Shown: positions 6,288 to 13,822, counted from the first letter of the stretch. The stretch is DNA of 30,724 nt from CAG-791 sp963657295 (GCA_963657295.1 CAVKMX010000010.1:1-30724); one strand, 5' to 3'. Notes: a model not told the origin generated them from the letters alone. Program-made: numbers and translations.

Positions 6288-7928
6288 TTATTCCGCTGCA
6301 GGCTGTGCCTGTCTGTCCTCCAGACAATCCTTTCCACCCGCTGCTGCGGGGAGCTCCAGATCCTGCCGGATCTCCACCTTCGGTCCGCCGTGACCGCATA
6401 CATAGGATTCCGTAATGATGACGCGGCCGATGTTCCTGTCCTTCGGGATTTCGTACATGATGTCCATCATGAAGGTCTCGATGATGGAGCGAAGCGCACG
6501 GGCTCCCGTATCCTTCTCCATTGCCTTCCGGGCAATCGCATGCAGTGCCTCTTCCTCAAAGTCCAGCTGAACCTCGTCCAATGCCAGAAGCTTCTGATAT
6601 TGCCGGATGATGGCATTCTTCGGTTCCTTCAGAATCCGCACCAGCATCTCCTCATCCAGATCCTGCAGCGTGCAGGTGATGGGGAGGCGTCCAATGAACT
6701 CCGGAATCATGCCGAAGGCGCGAAGGTCATCGTTGGTCACCTTCGTCAGAATATTGCCCGTCTTCTCCGAGGTGTCCCGCAGCTCAGCCGTAAATCCCAT
6801 GGAGGACTGCTTGTGCAGGCGCTCCCGGATGATTCCCTCCAGGGCCGGAAAAGCTCCTCCGCAGATGAACAGAATGTTTCCTGTGTCCACTGTCACCGTA
6901 GGAACCATGCCATTCTTGGAGCTCGCTCCTACCGGCACCTCGACCTCGCTCCCCTCCAGCAGCTTGAGCAGGCCCTGCTGCACGGCTTCCCCGGAAACAT
7001 CCCGGGAGTTGAGGTTCTGTTTTTTCGCCAGCTTGTCAATTTCATCAATAAAGACAATGCCCCGCTGTGCCCGATCCACGTCGTTCTCCGCCTCAGACAG
7101 CAGCCTGGAAATGCAGCTCTCAACGTCATCGCCGATATATCCTGCTTCCGTCAGGCTGGTGGCATCGGTGATGGCAAGCGGAACGTCCAGGAGGCGTGCC
7201 AGCGTCCGTACCAGATAGGTTTTCCCGGCACCGGTGGGTCCGATGAGGAGAATATTGGATTTCTCAATCTCAATATCATCCATGGTGCCGGTTCGAATCC
7301 TCTTGTAGTGATTGTAGGCCGCTACGGAGATGATCTTTTTCGCCTGCTCCTGTCCGATGACATACTTGTCAAGCTCTGCCTTGAGAAGGTGCGGCGCCGG
7401 AATATTTTCTGACGTAAAAAGCGGCTTCGGCCCCGTTTTCTTTTTCTTTTTCACCTTCGGCTGCCGTCCGGCACCCCCTCCGCCGAAAATATCGCCCAGA
7501 CTGACGAAGCTGACGGTCGGTCTTCTGCGGGTGCTGCCATCGTCTTTAGATTCGTCTTCCTTCTCCGAATCATCTGCAGAGGCTGCCGGTGTGCCGGATT
7601 CCACTGTACCTGCGGGGATTTTCGCCTCGGTTCCCGGTCCGTTCTCCTTTTCAGGACTTTCCGGAGCTTTCCTGCCCGACGAAGGACAGGTGCCGAGTGA
7701 GGTCAGATCCACGCCGAAATCTGCAGGGTTCGGCAGATTTCCCTTGGCAAGCTCCTCCATGAAGCTCTGGAAATCCACCGTACTGGCGGCATTGATGATG
7801 TTCTGCATACAGTTCGGACAAACAGACAGGCCACCCGGCATATCAACCAGGTGACCTGCAGTCTCTTCCGAACGATGACAGATTGCGCAATATCTGATGT
7901 GCGTATTGTCCTGTTCGTGATTACTCAA
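6288..7928 (-). CDS. clpX: ClpX-like AAA+ unfoldase with a long linker
   Basis: ATPase that unfolds proteins and feeds them to ClpP. From a TTG start it has 546 residues. Domains in order: a zinc-binding domain with four Cys at about 14, 17, 37 and 40; a charged linker, acidic then with a KKKKK run, about 115 residues longer than in E. coli ClpX; then the AAA+ core with Walker A GPTGAGKT (about 230), pore loop GYIGD (about 263), Walker B IVFIDE (about 291) and sensor GARA (about 475). A ClpP-docking-type MGF tripeptide is at about 377. A 25-residue Ala/Glu-rich tail follows. The TTG at 7928 has GGAG 7 bases upstream and overlaps the gpmI stop by 8 bases, implying translational coupling. No clpP is nearby. 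Confidence 0.88.
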   Translation of the reverse strand: MSNHEQDNTHIRYCAICHRSEETAGHLVDMPGGLSVCPNCMQNIINAASTVDFQSFMEELAKGNLPNPADFGVDLTSLGTCPSSGRKAPESPEKENGPGTEAKIPAGTVESGTPAASADDSEKEDESKDDGSTRRRPTVSFVSLGDIFGGGGAGRQPKVKKKKKTGPKPLFTSENIPAPHLLKAELDKYVIGQEQAKKIISVAAYNHYKRIRTGTMDDIEIEKSNILLIGPTGAGKTYLVRTLARLLDVPLAITDATSLTEAGYIGDDVESCISRLLSEAENDVDRAQRGIVFIDEIDKLAKKQNLNSRDVSGEAVQQGLLKLLEGSEVEVPVGASSKNGMVPTVTVDTGNILFICGGAFPALEGIIRERLHKQSSMGFTAELRDTSEKTGNILTKVTNDDLRAFGMIPEFIGRLPITCTLQDLDEEMLVRILKEPKNAIIRQYQKLLALDEVQLDFEEEALHAIARKAMEKDTGARALRSIIETFMMDIMYEIPKDRNIGRVIITESYVCGHGGPKVEIRQDLELPAAAGGKDCLEDRQAQPAAE

Positions 7929-9504
7929 TGATACTCTCCATCCATTCCCTGGGCGGCTCGTAGCCCAGAATCTTAACGGTGGTAGCTGCAACATTGGCGA
8001 GGCCGAAATCGCCCTCCTTCACCTTTGTTCCTTCCGGTCCGTTGTAGACTGCAAACGGAACTCTGGCAAGCGTGTGGGAGGTCTTTGCCTTCGGCGTTCC
8101 ATCCGGATTGGTTCCCTTATCGTACATCTGATCCGAGTTGCCGTGATCCGCCATCACCAGCAGGCAGTAGCCGTGTTTGCTGCAGGCCTCCATGACTCTC
8201 TTCAGATTCAGATCCACCGATTCCACACCAATGACGGTTGCCTCATAATTGCCGGTGTGGCCGACCATGTCGCCGTTGGGATAATTGCAGCGAATGAACT
8301 GATATTTCCCGCTCTCAATGGCCGCCACAATCTTCTCTGTCACTTCCGTTGCCTTCATCCAGGGCTTCTGGTCAAACGGGATGACGTCAGACGGAACCTC
8401 TTCCCAGTCCTCCAGCTCCTCGGAGAATTTCTCGGACCTGTTTCCGTTCCAGAAATAGGTCATGTGACCGAACTTCTGGGTCTCCGAGCAGGCGTAGCTC
8501 TTCACGCCCTTTTCCACCAGGAACTCACTCATCGTGTGCTCAATGTGCGGGGGCTCCACCAGGAAATTGGCAGGAAGCTTGAGGTCCCCGTCATACTGCA
8601 GCATGCCGGCATAGAATACCTTCGGTTTCTTTTCCATCGGGAAGATGTCGAAGCCCTTATCCATGTAATCAAAGGCCTTTGAGAACTCAACAGCACGGTC
8701 TCCGCGGAAATTGAAGAGAATCACAGAGTCTCCGTCATCAATGGTTCCGACCGGCTTCCCGTCTGCATCGGCGATCACAAAGCCGGGCAGGTACTGATCC
8801 GTATATCCTCCTTCTGCACGGAGCGATTCAATGGCCTCAGCGGCAGATGCATATTTCGGGCCATCTCCCATGACATGAATGTGCCACCCTCTCTCAACCA
8901 TCGACCAGTCTGCCTCATAGCGATCCATCGTGATGGTCATGCGGCCGCCGCCGGAAGCGATGCAGCCGTGGAAGCTGTCGTCGTTCAATTCTGCAAAGGT
9001 TTTCTCCAGCTGCTCAACATAGGTCAGTGCAGAGGTTTCCGGAACGTCGCGTCCGTCCAGGAGGATGTGTGCACGAACCTCCTTCACGCCTTCCTTCTTC
9101 GCCTCGTGGATCATCGCAATGAGGTGCGAGATGTTGGAGTGGACATTTCCGTCCGACAGGAGACCTACGAAATTCAGCTTGCCGCCGTTCTCCTTCAGAT
9201 AGCTGACTGCACCCTGCCATGCGCCCGACTCATAAATCTTGCCCGACTCGATGCTCTCATTTACGAGCTTCGCTCCCTGCGAATAAATCTGTCCGCAGCC
9301 AAGGGCATTGTGTCCAACCTCGGAGTTTCCCATGTCATCGTCACTGGGCAGCCCGACAGCCGTGCCGCTTGCCTTGATGGTGGTGTGAGGCCATTTGGTC
9401 ATCAATTCATCAATCTGAGGCTTGTAGGCATGCATCACTGCATTTCCCTGATCCTTGTCGGTCCAGCCGACGCCATCCATAACTACCAGTACTACCGGTT
9501 TCAT
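7921..9504 (-). CDS. gpmI: 2,3-bisphosphoglycerate-independent phosphoglycerate mutase
   Basis: A 527-residue glycolytic enzyme interconverting 3- and 2-phosphoglycerate. It is an alkaline-phosphatase-fold metalloenzyme. Visible motifs: N-terminal VVLVVMDGVGW with metal ligand Asp10, the phosphoserine motif DMGNSEVGHNALG (Ser61), LLDGRDVPETSA, NFRGDRAVE, and the C-terminal metal site VMADHGNSDQM followed by KTSHTLARVP. AAGGAGG lies 7 bases before the ATG. It is the first gene of a two-gene unit with clpX and follows the ribosomal-protein terminator. Length is typical to slightly long for the family. Confidence 0.95.
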   Translation of the reverse strand: MKPVVLVVMDGVGWTDKDQGNAVMHAYKPQIDELMTKWPHTTIKASGTAVGLPSDDDMGNSEVGHNALGCGQIYSQGAKLVNESIESGKIYESGAWQGAVSYLKENGGKLNFVGLLSDGNVHSNISHLIAMIHEAKKEGVKEVRAHILLDGRDVPETSALTYVEQLEKTFAELNDDSFHGCIASGGGRMTITMDRYEADWSMVERGWHIHVMGDGPKYASAAEAIESLRAEGGYTDQYLPGFVIADADGKPVGTIDDGDSVILFNFRGDRAVEFSKAFDYMDKGFDIFPMEKKPKVFYAGMLQYDGDLKLPANFLVEPPHIEHTMSEFLVEKGVKSYACSETQKFGHMTYFWNGNRSEKFSEELEDWEEVPSDVIPFDQKPWMKATEVTEKIVAAIESGKYQFIRCNYPNGDMVGHTGNYEATVIGVESVDLNLKRVMEACSKHGYCLLVMADHGNSDQMYDKGTNPDGTPKAKTSHTLARVPFAVYNGPEGTKVKEGDFGLANVAATTVKILGYEPPREWMESIIE

Positions 9505-9550
9505 TGCGAATCCTCCTTATATCTTTGTGGGAAATATCCCGAACCTCATC

Positions 9551-9579
9551 AGTATATCGAATTTGCAGCGGATTTTCCA
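9551..9579 (-). promoter_or_regulatory. Possible promoter of gpmI-clpX
   Basis: TGGAAA (9579-9574), a 17-base spacer and TATACT (9556-9551) on the minus strand, about 45 bases before gpmI and downstream of the rplL terminator. The -10 is good and the -35 weak. Confidence 0.45.
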
Positions 9580-9617
9580 TGTTCCGCCCAATTAAGATTC
9601 CATAAACCAGGCGCAGC

Positions 9618-9650
9618 AAAAAGGGATCGTGTACGTCTGCACACGACCCC
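9618..9650 (-). terminator. Intrinsic terminator after rplL
   Basis: A 10-bp stem (one G-T pair) at 9650-9623 on the minus strand, followed by five T. It lies about 60 bases after the rplL stop and closes the ribosomal-protein block, separating it from gpmI. Confidence 0.8.
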
Positions 9651-9706
9651 CTTCGATCACGAATCCGTACTCACAGACCCGTGCTCCCCGATTCATTGCG
9701 ATAAGA

Positions 9707-10084
9707 TTACTTCAGGGTAACCTTTGCGCCCTCAGCCTCAAGCTTTGCCTTGATCTCATCAGCCTCAGCCTTCGGAGCAGCTTCCTTAACAACCTTCGGA
9801 GCAGCCTCAACCATATCCTTGGACTCCTTCAGGCCAAGTCCGGTAATCTCACGGATCACCTTGATCACCTTGATCTTGTTCGGGCCAACCTCAGTCAGCT
9901 CAACATCAAACTCTGTCTTCTCTTCCTCAGCGGCTGCTGCACCGGCACCTGCTGCTGCAACAACAACGCCTGCTGCTGCGGATACACCGAACTCCTCCTC
10001 GCAAGCCTTTACGAGATCGTTCAGCTCGAGAACGGACAACTCTTTGATCGCATCAATGAATTCTGCGGTAGTCAACTTTGCCAT
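9707..10084 (-). CDS. rplL: 50S ribosomal protein L7/L12
   Basis: A 125-residue stalk protein that recruits translation GTPases. It has the N-terminal dimerisation domain (MAKLTTAEFIDAIKELSVLE), the Ala-rich hinge near residues 37-52, and the conserved C-terminal domain with NKIKVIKVIREITGLGLKE. AGGAGG precedes the ATG. Downstream of rplJ by about 60 bases and surely cotranscribed with it. Unusually, rpoB does not follow. Confidence 0.97.
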   Translation of the reverse strand: MAKLTTAEFIDAIKELSVLELNDLVKACEEEFGVSAAAGVVVAAAGAGAAAAEEEKTEFDVELTEVGPNKIKVIKVIREITGLGLKESKDMVEAAPKVVKEAAPKAEADEIKAKLEAEGAKVTLK

Positions 10085-10145
10085 CTTAATTTTCCTCCTG
10101 AATTAGTATTTGCACAAAAACCGAAGCACCGTACCGATGCCTCTG

Positions 10146-10670
10146 TTATGCCTCTGCTGCCTCTGCAGCAGGAGCCTCGCTGCCTTCTCCGTCCTTCTCC
10201 GCGATCTGCTTGATCACACGGGCGAAGTTCGTGATCGGCGACTGCATGCTGCCGAGCAATCTGGACAGCAGTTCCTCTCTGGACGGAATCTTGGAGAGCT
10301 CCTCGAGAGCACTCGCGTCATACGCCTTGCCCTCAACAACGCCTCCCTTGATTTCCAGCTTGTTTGCCGTTGCAGCAAATTTGCAGAGAATTCTTGCCGG
10401 AGCGGTTGCATCATCCTTGGATACCGCAACTGCGCTGGGGCCGTCAAGATACTGATCAAGCTGCTCGAAATCCGTTCCCTTGAATGCGAAACGCATCATG
10501 GTGTTCTTGTAGACCTTGTAGTGAACACCAGCCTCACGAAGCTGTTTGCGAAGCTCCGTATCCTGGGCCACCGTCAGTCCTCTGTGATCAACAAGAACAA
10601 CAGATACCGCGCCGTCGATCTTCTCAGAAATCTCCTGTACGACAGGTTTCTTTTCCTCGATCTTAGCCAT
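10146..10670 (-). CDS. rplJ: 50S ribosomal protein L10
   Basis: A 174-residue protein forming the base of the ribosomal stalk that holds L7/L12 dimers. Conserved features include VVLVDHRGLTVAQDTELRKQ, KVYKNTMMRFAF and the stalk-binding C-terminal helix, here ending in an Ala/Glu-rich tail. AAGGAGG precedes the ATG. It has its own promoter, leader and attenuator, separate from rplKA. Confidence 0.96.
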   Translation of the reverse strand: MAKIEEKKPVVQEISEKIDGAVSVVLVDHRGLTVAQDTELRKQLREAGVHYKVYKNTMMRFAFKGTDFEQLDQYLDGPSAVAVSKDDATAPARILCKFAATANKLEIKGGVVEGKAYDASALEELSKIPSREELLSRLLGSMQSPITNFARVIKQIAEKDGEGSEAPAAEAAEA

Positions 10671-10713
10671 TGATTTACCTCCTTATAGATTCTGATACCG
10701 ATGCGGAGATAAT

Positions 10714-10746
10714 GAAAAATCCCCTCTGCCGGCAGACAGAGGGGAA
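10714..10746 (-). terminator. Attenuator terminator in the rplJ leader
   Basis: On the minus strand TCCCCTCTG pairs with CAGAGGGGA, followed by five T. It stands about 90 bases after the predicted transcription start and 45 bases before rplJ, the usual place for the L10-leader attenuator. Confidence 0.8.
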
Positions 10747-10832
10747 GAGATATTCCTTCATCATCCTCGGCAGGCTGCAATGCATTACGCCCTTGCGGGC
10801 GCCTGCTGTCTTCGGCCGGTCTCTTTGGACCA
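10747..10832 (-). promoter_or_regulatory. Ribosomal protein L10 leader (autoregulatory mRNA element)
   Basis: The transcribed stretch between the rplJ promoter and its terminator is rich in complementary segments (for example GGCGCCCGCAAGGGCG). By position it matches the Firmicutes L10 leader, which binds the L10-L12 complex to control rplJL. I infer this mainly from context and the terminator; I did not verify the Rfam structure. Confidence 0.6.
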
Positions 10833-10838
10833 TGCGTT

Positions 10839-10867
10839 ACTATAACAGAGCAAGAGAACGATGTCAA
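10839..10867 (-). promoter_or_regulatory. Sigma-A promoter of rplJ-rplL
   Basis: A perfect TTGACA (10867-10862), a 17-base spacer and TATAGT (10844-10839) on the minus strand, about 80 bases after the rplA stop. Confidence 0.87.
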
Positions 10868-10944
10868 CAGGGAAGTGACTGCAATCAGCCGGTCCTCCCT
10901 GCAGCTCCTCCGGCTCTGTCCGCCGGCAACGCCCGGCGTCCGGA

Positions 10945-11630
10945 TCAATAACGGTTCGAGACAATCTTTACGCCAGGGCCCATCGTCGTGGCAACGGAGA
11001 TGCTCTTGAGGAACTGGCCCTTTACGGATGAGGGCTTTGCCTTGACAATAGCACCCATCAGTGCGGTGTAGTTCTGCATCAGCTGCTCTTCCGTGAACGA
11101 AGCCTTGCCCAGAATGACGTGAATGATGTTGGCCTTGTCCAGACGATACTCTACCTTACCGGCTTTGATGTCTGCAATGGCCTTTGTAACATCCATGGTC
11201 ACCGTTCCGGCCTTCGGATTGGGCATGAGTCCCTTCGGTCCGAGAACCTTACCGAGACGTCCCACAACGCTCATCATGTCGGGNNNNNNNNNNCGTCGAA
11301 ATCAAGCCAGCCTTCCTTCTGAATCTTCGGAATCAGCTCCTCGCCGCCGACGAAATCAGCTCCTGCTGCCTGTGCCTCATCCGCCTTTGTTCCCTTTGCG
11401 AACACGAGAACGCGAACCGACTTGCCGGTTCCTGCGGGAAGGACTACCGCACCGCGGATCTGCTGATCCGCATGACGGGAATCACAGCCGGTACGGATGT
11501 GCATTTCGATGGTCTCATCGAACTTGGCAGATGCCGTCTTCTTCACCAGTGCAATTGCCTCATCAGCCTCATAAACCTTCGACCTGTCGATCAGCTTAGC
11601 GGCCTCAACATATTTCTTTCCGTGCTTCAT
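10945..11630 (-). CDS. rplA: 50S ribosomal protein L1 (interrupted by an assembly gap)
   Basis: L1 forms the mobile stalk near the ribosomal E site and in many bacteria represses its own operon. The N-terminal 112 residues (MKHGKKYVEAAKLIDRSKVY through EGWLDFD) and the C-terminal 112 residues (PDMMSVVGRLGKVLGPKGLM through SNRY) are intact, but ten N at 11284-11293 lie between them and put the halves out of frame. The family normally has about five residues here (VVVAT-like), which would need 14 unknown bases and give 229 residues, the usual length. So this is one real gene with a wrongly sized gap, not a frameshift. It follows rplK by 23 bases. Confidence 0.93.
11284..11293. other. Assembly gap (10 N) inside rplA
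   Basis: Ten undefined bases. Reading frame on the two sides is consistent only if the true gap is not 10; 14 bases would restore a normal L1 protein. Confidence 0.98.
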
Positions 11631-11653
11631 GATTAAACCTCCAATTCTGACCC

Positions 11654-12079
11654 TTAGTCTGTAACAGTGATACCCATGCTGCGTGCAGTTCCGGCGATCA
11701 TGCTGGCTGCTGCCTCAAGGGAAGCCGCATTCAGATCAGGCATCTTTGTCTTGGCAATCTCCTCAACCTGTGCCTTGGTCACGGATGCAACCTTGGTCTT
11801 GTTGGGCTCGCCGGATGCCTTCTGGATTCCTGCCGCCTTCTTGAGAAGGACAGCTGCCGGAGGGGTCTTGGTGATGAAGCTGAAAGATCTGTCGGCATAA
11901 ACCGTAATAACAACAGGGATGATGGTGTCGCCCTTGTCGGCTGTTCTGGCATTGAACTGCTTGGTAAACTCAACAATATTGACGCCATGCTGTCCCAGTG
12001 CAGGTCCTACCGGCGGTGCAGGGGTTGCTTTGCCGGCCTGAATCTGTAATTTGATGTAACCTTGTACCTTCTTAGCCAT
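11654..12079 (-). CDS. rplK: 50S ribosomal protein L11
   Basis: A 141-residue protein of the GTPase-associated centre that binds 23S rRNA. The whole protein fits the family: QIQAGKATPAPPVGPALGQ, GVNIVEFTKQFNA, and the RNA-binding C-terminal domain ending GTARSMGITV. AGGAGG precedes the ATG. It lies about 200 bases after nusG with no clear promoter between, so it is probably read from the rpmG promoter; the intervening leader could hold the L1 autoregulatory site, which I could not identify. Confidence 0.97.
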   Translation of the reverse strand: MAKKVQGYIKLQIQAGKATPAPPVGPALGQHGVNIVEFTKQFNARTADKGDTIIPVVITVYADRSFSFITKTPPAAVLLKKAAGIQKASGEPNKTKVASVTKAQVEEIAKTKMPDLNAASLEAAASMIAGTARSMGITVTD

Positions 12080-12249
12080 ATAAATTCCTCCTTTGCGGTC
12101 ACCGCAGGTGGCTCCTGCTCCCGCATCTTCCGTGCCGGATGATTCCGGCCATACGCCGCGCCGTCCCGATGGAAAACCGCAGACCGGCGTGCGGCGACTA
12201 ACAGATGCATGTGCACCTGGTTCGTCCTAAAAGTCTGCCCCTGCCTTTC

Positions 12250-12265
12250 GTGCGCCGCGGCGCAC
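12250..12265. other. GC-rich palindrome between nusG and rplK
   Basis: A 16-base perfect palindrome (GTGCGCCGCGGCGCAC) starts 18 bases after the nusG stop. No T-run follows on the minus strand, so it is not a normal terminator. It might be an mRNA processing or stability hairpin. Confidence 0.4.
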
Positions 12266-12283
12266 CCGGCAGTGCATGCATTC

Positions 12284-13039
12284 TCAGTTCGTTTTGCGAA
12301 GCTCTGCAAAGCTGATCTCGACAGGAGTCTCTCTTCCGAACAGTTCCACGCTGATCGTGGCGATCTGCTTGCTGTAATCCAGCTTGGAGACAATTCCCAG
12401 CGTATCCTTCCAGACGCCTGCAATAACAGCCACGCTGTCGCCTTCCTCGAAATCCACCTTCGTATCCGCCGTATGGATGCCGAGATTCTTCATCTCTGCC
12501 TCCGTCAGCGGAACCGGCTTGGATCCCGGGCCGACAAAGCCCGTCACGCCCCTGGTGTTGCGGACCACGTACCAGGTCTCATCGTTCATGATCATATTGA
12601 CAAGAACATAACCCGGGAAAAGCTTTCTCTGCGTCAGCTTCTTGGCTCCGTTTTTCAGCTCGTAGACATCCTGCAGCGGGATCATCACATCGAAAATCTG
12701 ATTCTCCAGATGGCGGTTCTCGATGGTCTTTACCAGTCCCTCGCGCACCTTGTTCTCATACCCGGAATAGGTGTGTGCAACGTACCACTTGGCGACATCG
12801 CTGATGGCACTCTCGTCCAGCTGCTCGCCGTCCGCCGTGCCCTCCTGCGCTTCCAGCGACTGTGTCACCAGCGCCGCCTGCGCAGCGTCGACAGCCGCAT
12901 CGCCCTGATTGAGCACACGCTCTGCCTCTGCCTTCTCTATGTCCGCTGCCTTTTTCGTGAAATCCGGGCGCTTGATCTCCCGAACTCCCGGAAGCACGCC
13001 GGCCTTGACACGAACCTTTACTTCATTGTTATCTGCCAT
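12284..13039 (-). CDS. nusG: Transcription factor NusG with an N-terminal extension
   Basis: Binds RNA polymerase and modulates pausing and termination. The NGN domain starts near residue 84 (KWYVAHTYSGYE), contains KLFPGYVLV, and the KOW domain near 197-218 includes FEEGDSVAVIAG and GIVSKL. Typical NusG has about 175-180 residues; this one has 251 because of about 83 extra N-terminal residues, basic at first (VREIKRPDFTKK) and then acidic and Ala-rich. No start codon sits at the usual NGN boundary, and the chosen ATG has an AGAGG site, so the extension seems real. It follows secE by 24 bases. Confidence 0.93.
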   Translation of the reverse strand: MADNNEVKVRVKAGVLPGVREIKRPDFTKKAADIEKAEAERVLNQGDAAVDAAQAALVTQSLEAQEGTADGEQLDESAISDVAKWYVAHTYSGYENKVREGLVKTIENRHLENQIFDVMIPLQDVYELKNGAKKLTQRKLFPGYVLVNMIMNDETWYVVRNTRGVTGFVGPGSKPVPLTEAEMKNLGIHTADTKVDFEEGDSVAVIAGVWKDTLGIVSKLDYSKQIATISVELFGRETPVEISFAELRKTN

Positions 13040-13063
13040 TGATTTACCTCTTCCGATCTCCGA

Positions 13064-13288
13064 TCAGCCGCCAATGGAGATGCCGGTCAGAATGTCGATC
13101 AGATTCTGGAATCCAAAGTCGATCAGCGCAATCAGTCCGCCCACAATGATGCTGACGATCAGAACTGCGGCCAGCTGCTTCAGCAGCGTGTCGCGATCGG
13201 GCCAGATGATCTTCTTAAACTCAGCCTTCACGCCCTTGAAGAATCTGACTGCCTTGGACTCTTTGGCCTTTGTCTTGTCCTTTGCCAT
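13064..13288 (-). CDS. secE: Preprotein translocase subunit SecE
   Basis: A 74-residue single-pass membrane subunit of the SecYEG channel. It has the amphipathic segment with GVKAEFKKIIWPDRDTLLKQ, followed by one membrane helix (AAVLIVSIIVGGLIALIDFG). The ATG at 13288 is preceded by GGAGGA; a TTG four codons upstream lies in that ribosome binding site and is rejected. It sits between rpmG and nusG, the normal bacterial order. Confidence 0.94.
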   Translation of the reverse strand: MAKDKTKAKESKAVRFFKGVKAEFKKIIWPDRDTLLKQLAAVLIVSIIVGGLIALIDFGFQNLIDILTGISIGG

Positions 13289-13323
13289 ACGCTCCTCCAA
13301 CGAACAGGCGAATGCTTCCGTCC

Positions 13324-13473
13324 TTACTTCGTCTCTTTGTGCAGGGTATGCTGTCTGCAGAATCTGCAGAACTTCTTAACCTCCATACGATCCGGATGAG
13401 CCTTCTTATCCTTCGTCGTGTTATAGTTGCGGCGCTTGCACTCGGTGCAGGCAAGAGTGATTCTGGTACGCAT
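13324..13473 (-). CDS. rpmG: 50S ribosomal protein L33
   Basis: A 49-residue zinc-ribbon ribosomal protein beginning MRTRITLACTECKRRNY. Two CxxC pairs (Cys 9/12 and 36/39) show it is the zinc-binding C+ form. GGAGG precedes the ATG by 9 bases. First gene of the rpmG-secE-nusG-rplK-rplA unit; secE begins 35 bases after its stop. Confidence 0.95.
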   Translation of the reverse strand: MRTRITLACTECKRRNYNTTKDKKAHPDRMEVKKFCRFCRQHTLHKETK

Positions 13474-13574
13474 AGTCGTTAACCTCCAAATGATAAACTA
13501 TACTCCGGTAATCGGCGAATGCAGCCATCGACCCGCCTCCCGGTTGACGTGCGCCGGCTGTGTCCTTTGCGCAC

Positions 13575-13599
13575 AAAAAAAAGATCCTTTCGCGATCTT
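13575..13599 (-). terminator. Very early terminator-like hairpin in the rpmG leader
   Basis: On the minus strand AAGATC pairs with GATCTT across a 7-base loop, with the T-run continuing to eight T. It starts almost at the predicted transcription start (about 13601), so transcripts stopping here would be only about 25-30 bases. Stem is short and AT-rich, so efficiency is uncertain. Confidence 0.6.
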
Positions 13600-13607
13600 C
13601 CTGACAA

Positions 13608-13637
13608 GGATAGCATTGCGCCTCCGGGACTGTCAAG
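13608..13637 (-). promoter_or_regulatory. Promoter of rpmG-secE-nusG-rplK-rplA
   Basis: A perfect TTGACA (13637-13632) and TATCCT (13613-13608), spaced 18 bases, on the minus strand. The leader to rpmG is about 128 bases and contains the early hairpin. Confidence 0.75.
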
Positions 13638-13640
13638 CAC

Positions 13641-13658
13641 TTTGCTCCGCAGCAAAGC
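13641..13658. other. Small inverted repeat upstream of the rpmG -35
   Basis: CTTTGCT (13641-13647) and AGCAAAG (13652-13658) form a 7-bp stem with a 4-base loop, 3 bases upstream of the -35. Could be an operator or the end of an upstream transcript; no T-run is present. Confidence 0.35.
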
Positions 13659-13741
13659 TTCTGAGAAGCGAGGAACTGCGGTACAGATGCCGGCCGGCGA
13701 CGGGTCCCGGCGGAGCTGTCCGTCCCGGGGACGTTCTCACT

Positions 13742-13822
13742 CCTTGCGAGGACTAGCGGTGCTAAGCTTGCATAAGACGCTCGCAAGCACCGAGACCTCG
13801 CAAGCACCGAGACCTCGCAAGG
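13742..13822. repeat. 81-bp imperfect palindrome with an internal 17-bp tandem duplication
   Basis: The outer arms CCTTGCGAGG (13742-13751) and CCTCGCAAGG (13813-13822) are exact inverted copies. Inner arms CGGTGCT (13757-13763) and AGCACCG (13786-13792, again at 13803-13809) also pair. The right arm holds a 17-bp unit, TCGCAAGCACCGAGACC, twice in tandem (13781-13797, 13798-13814). It lies in the 425-base space between sbcC and rpmG; apart from this, the rpmG promoter and two hairpins, I see nothing else there. Confidence 0.75.

Noticed and set aside
10909..10943. GC-rich hairpin just after rplA as a terminator
   Set aside because: A stem exists (CGCCGG/CCGGCG) but no T-run follows; left as an unassigned structure.
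10945..11630. rplA as a frameshifted pseudogene
   Set aside because: The break coincides exactly with a run of N, and both halves are intact family sequence.
13289..13323. tRNA gene between rpmG and secE, as in some Firmicutes
   Set aside because: Only 35 bases separate the two genes and no tRNA can fit.
13781..13822. Start of a CRISPR array
   Set aside because: The 17-bp units are directly adjacent with no spacers and are part of a palindrome.
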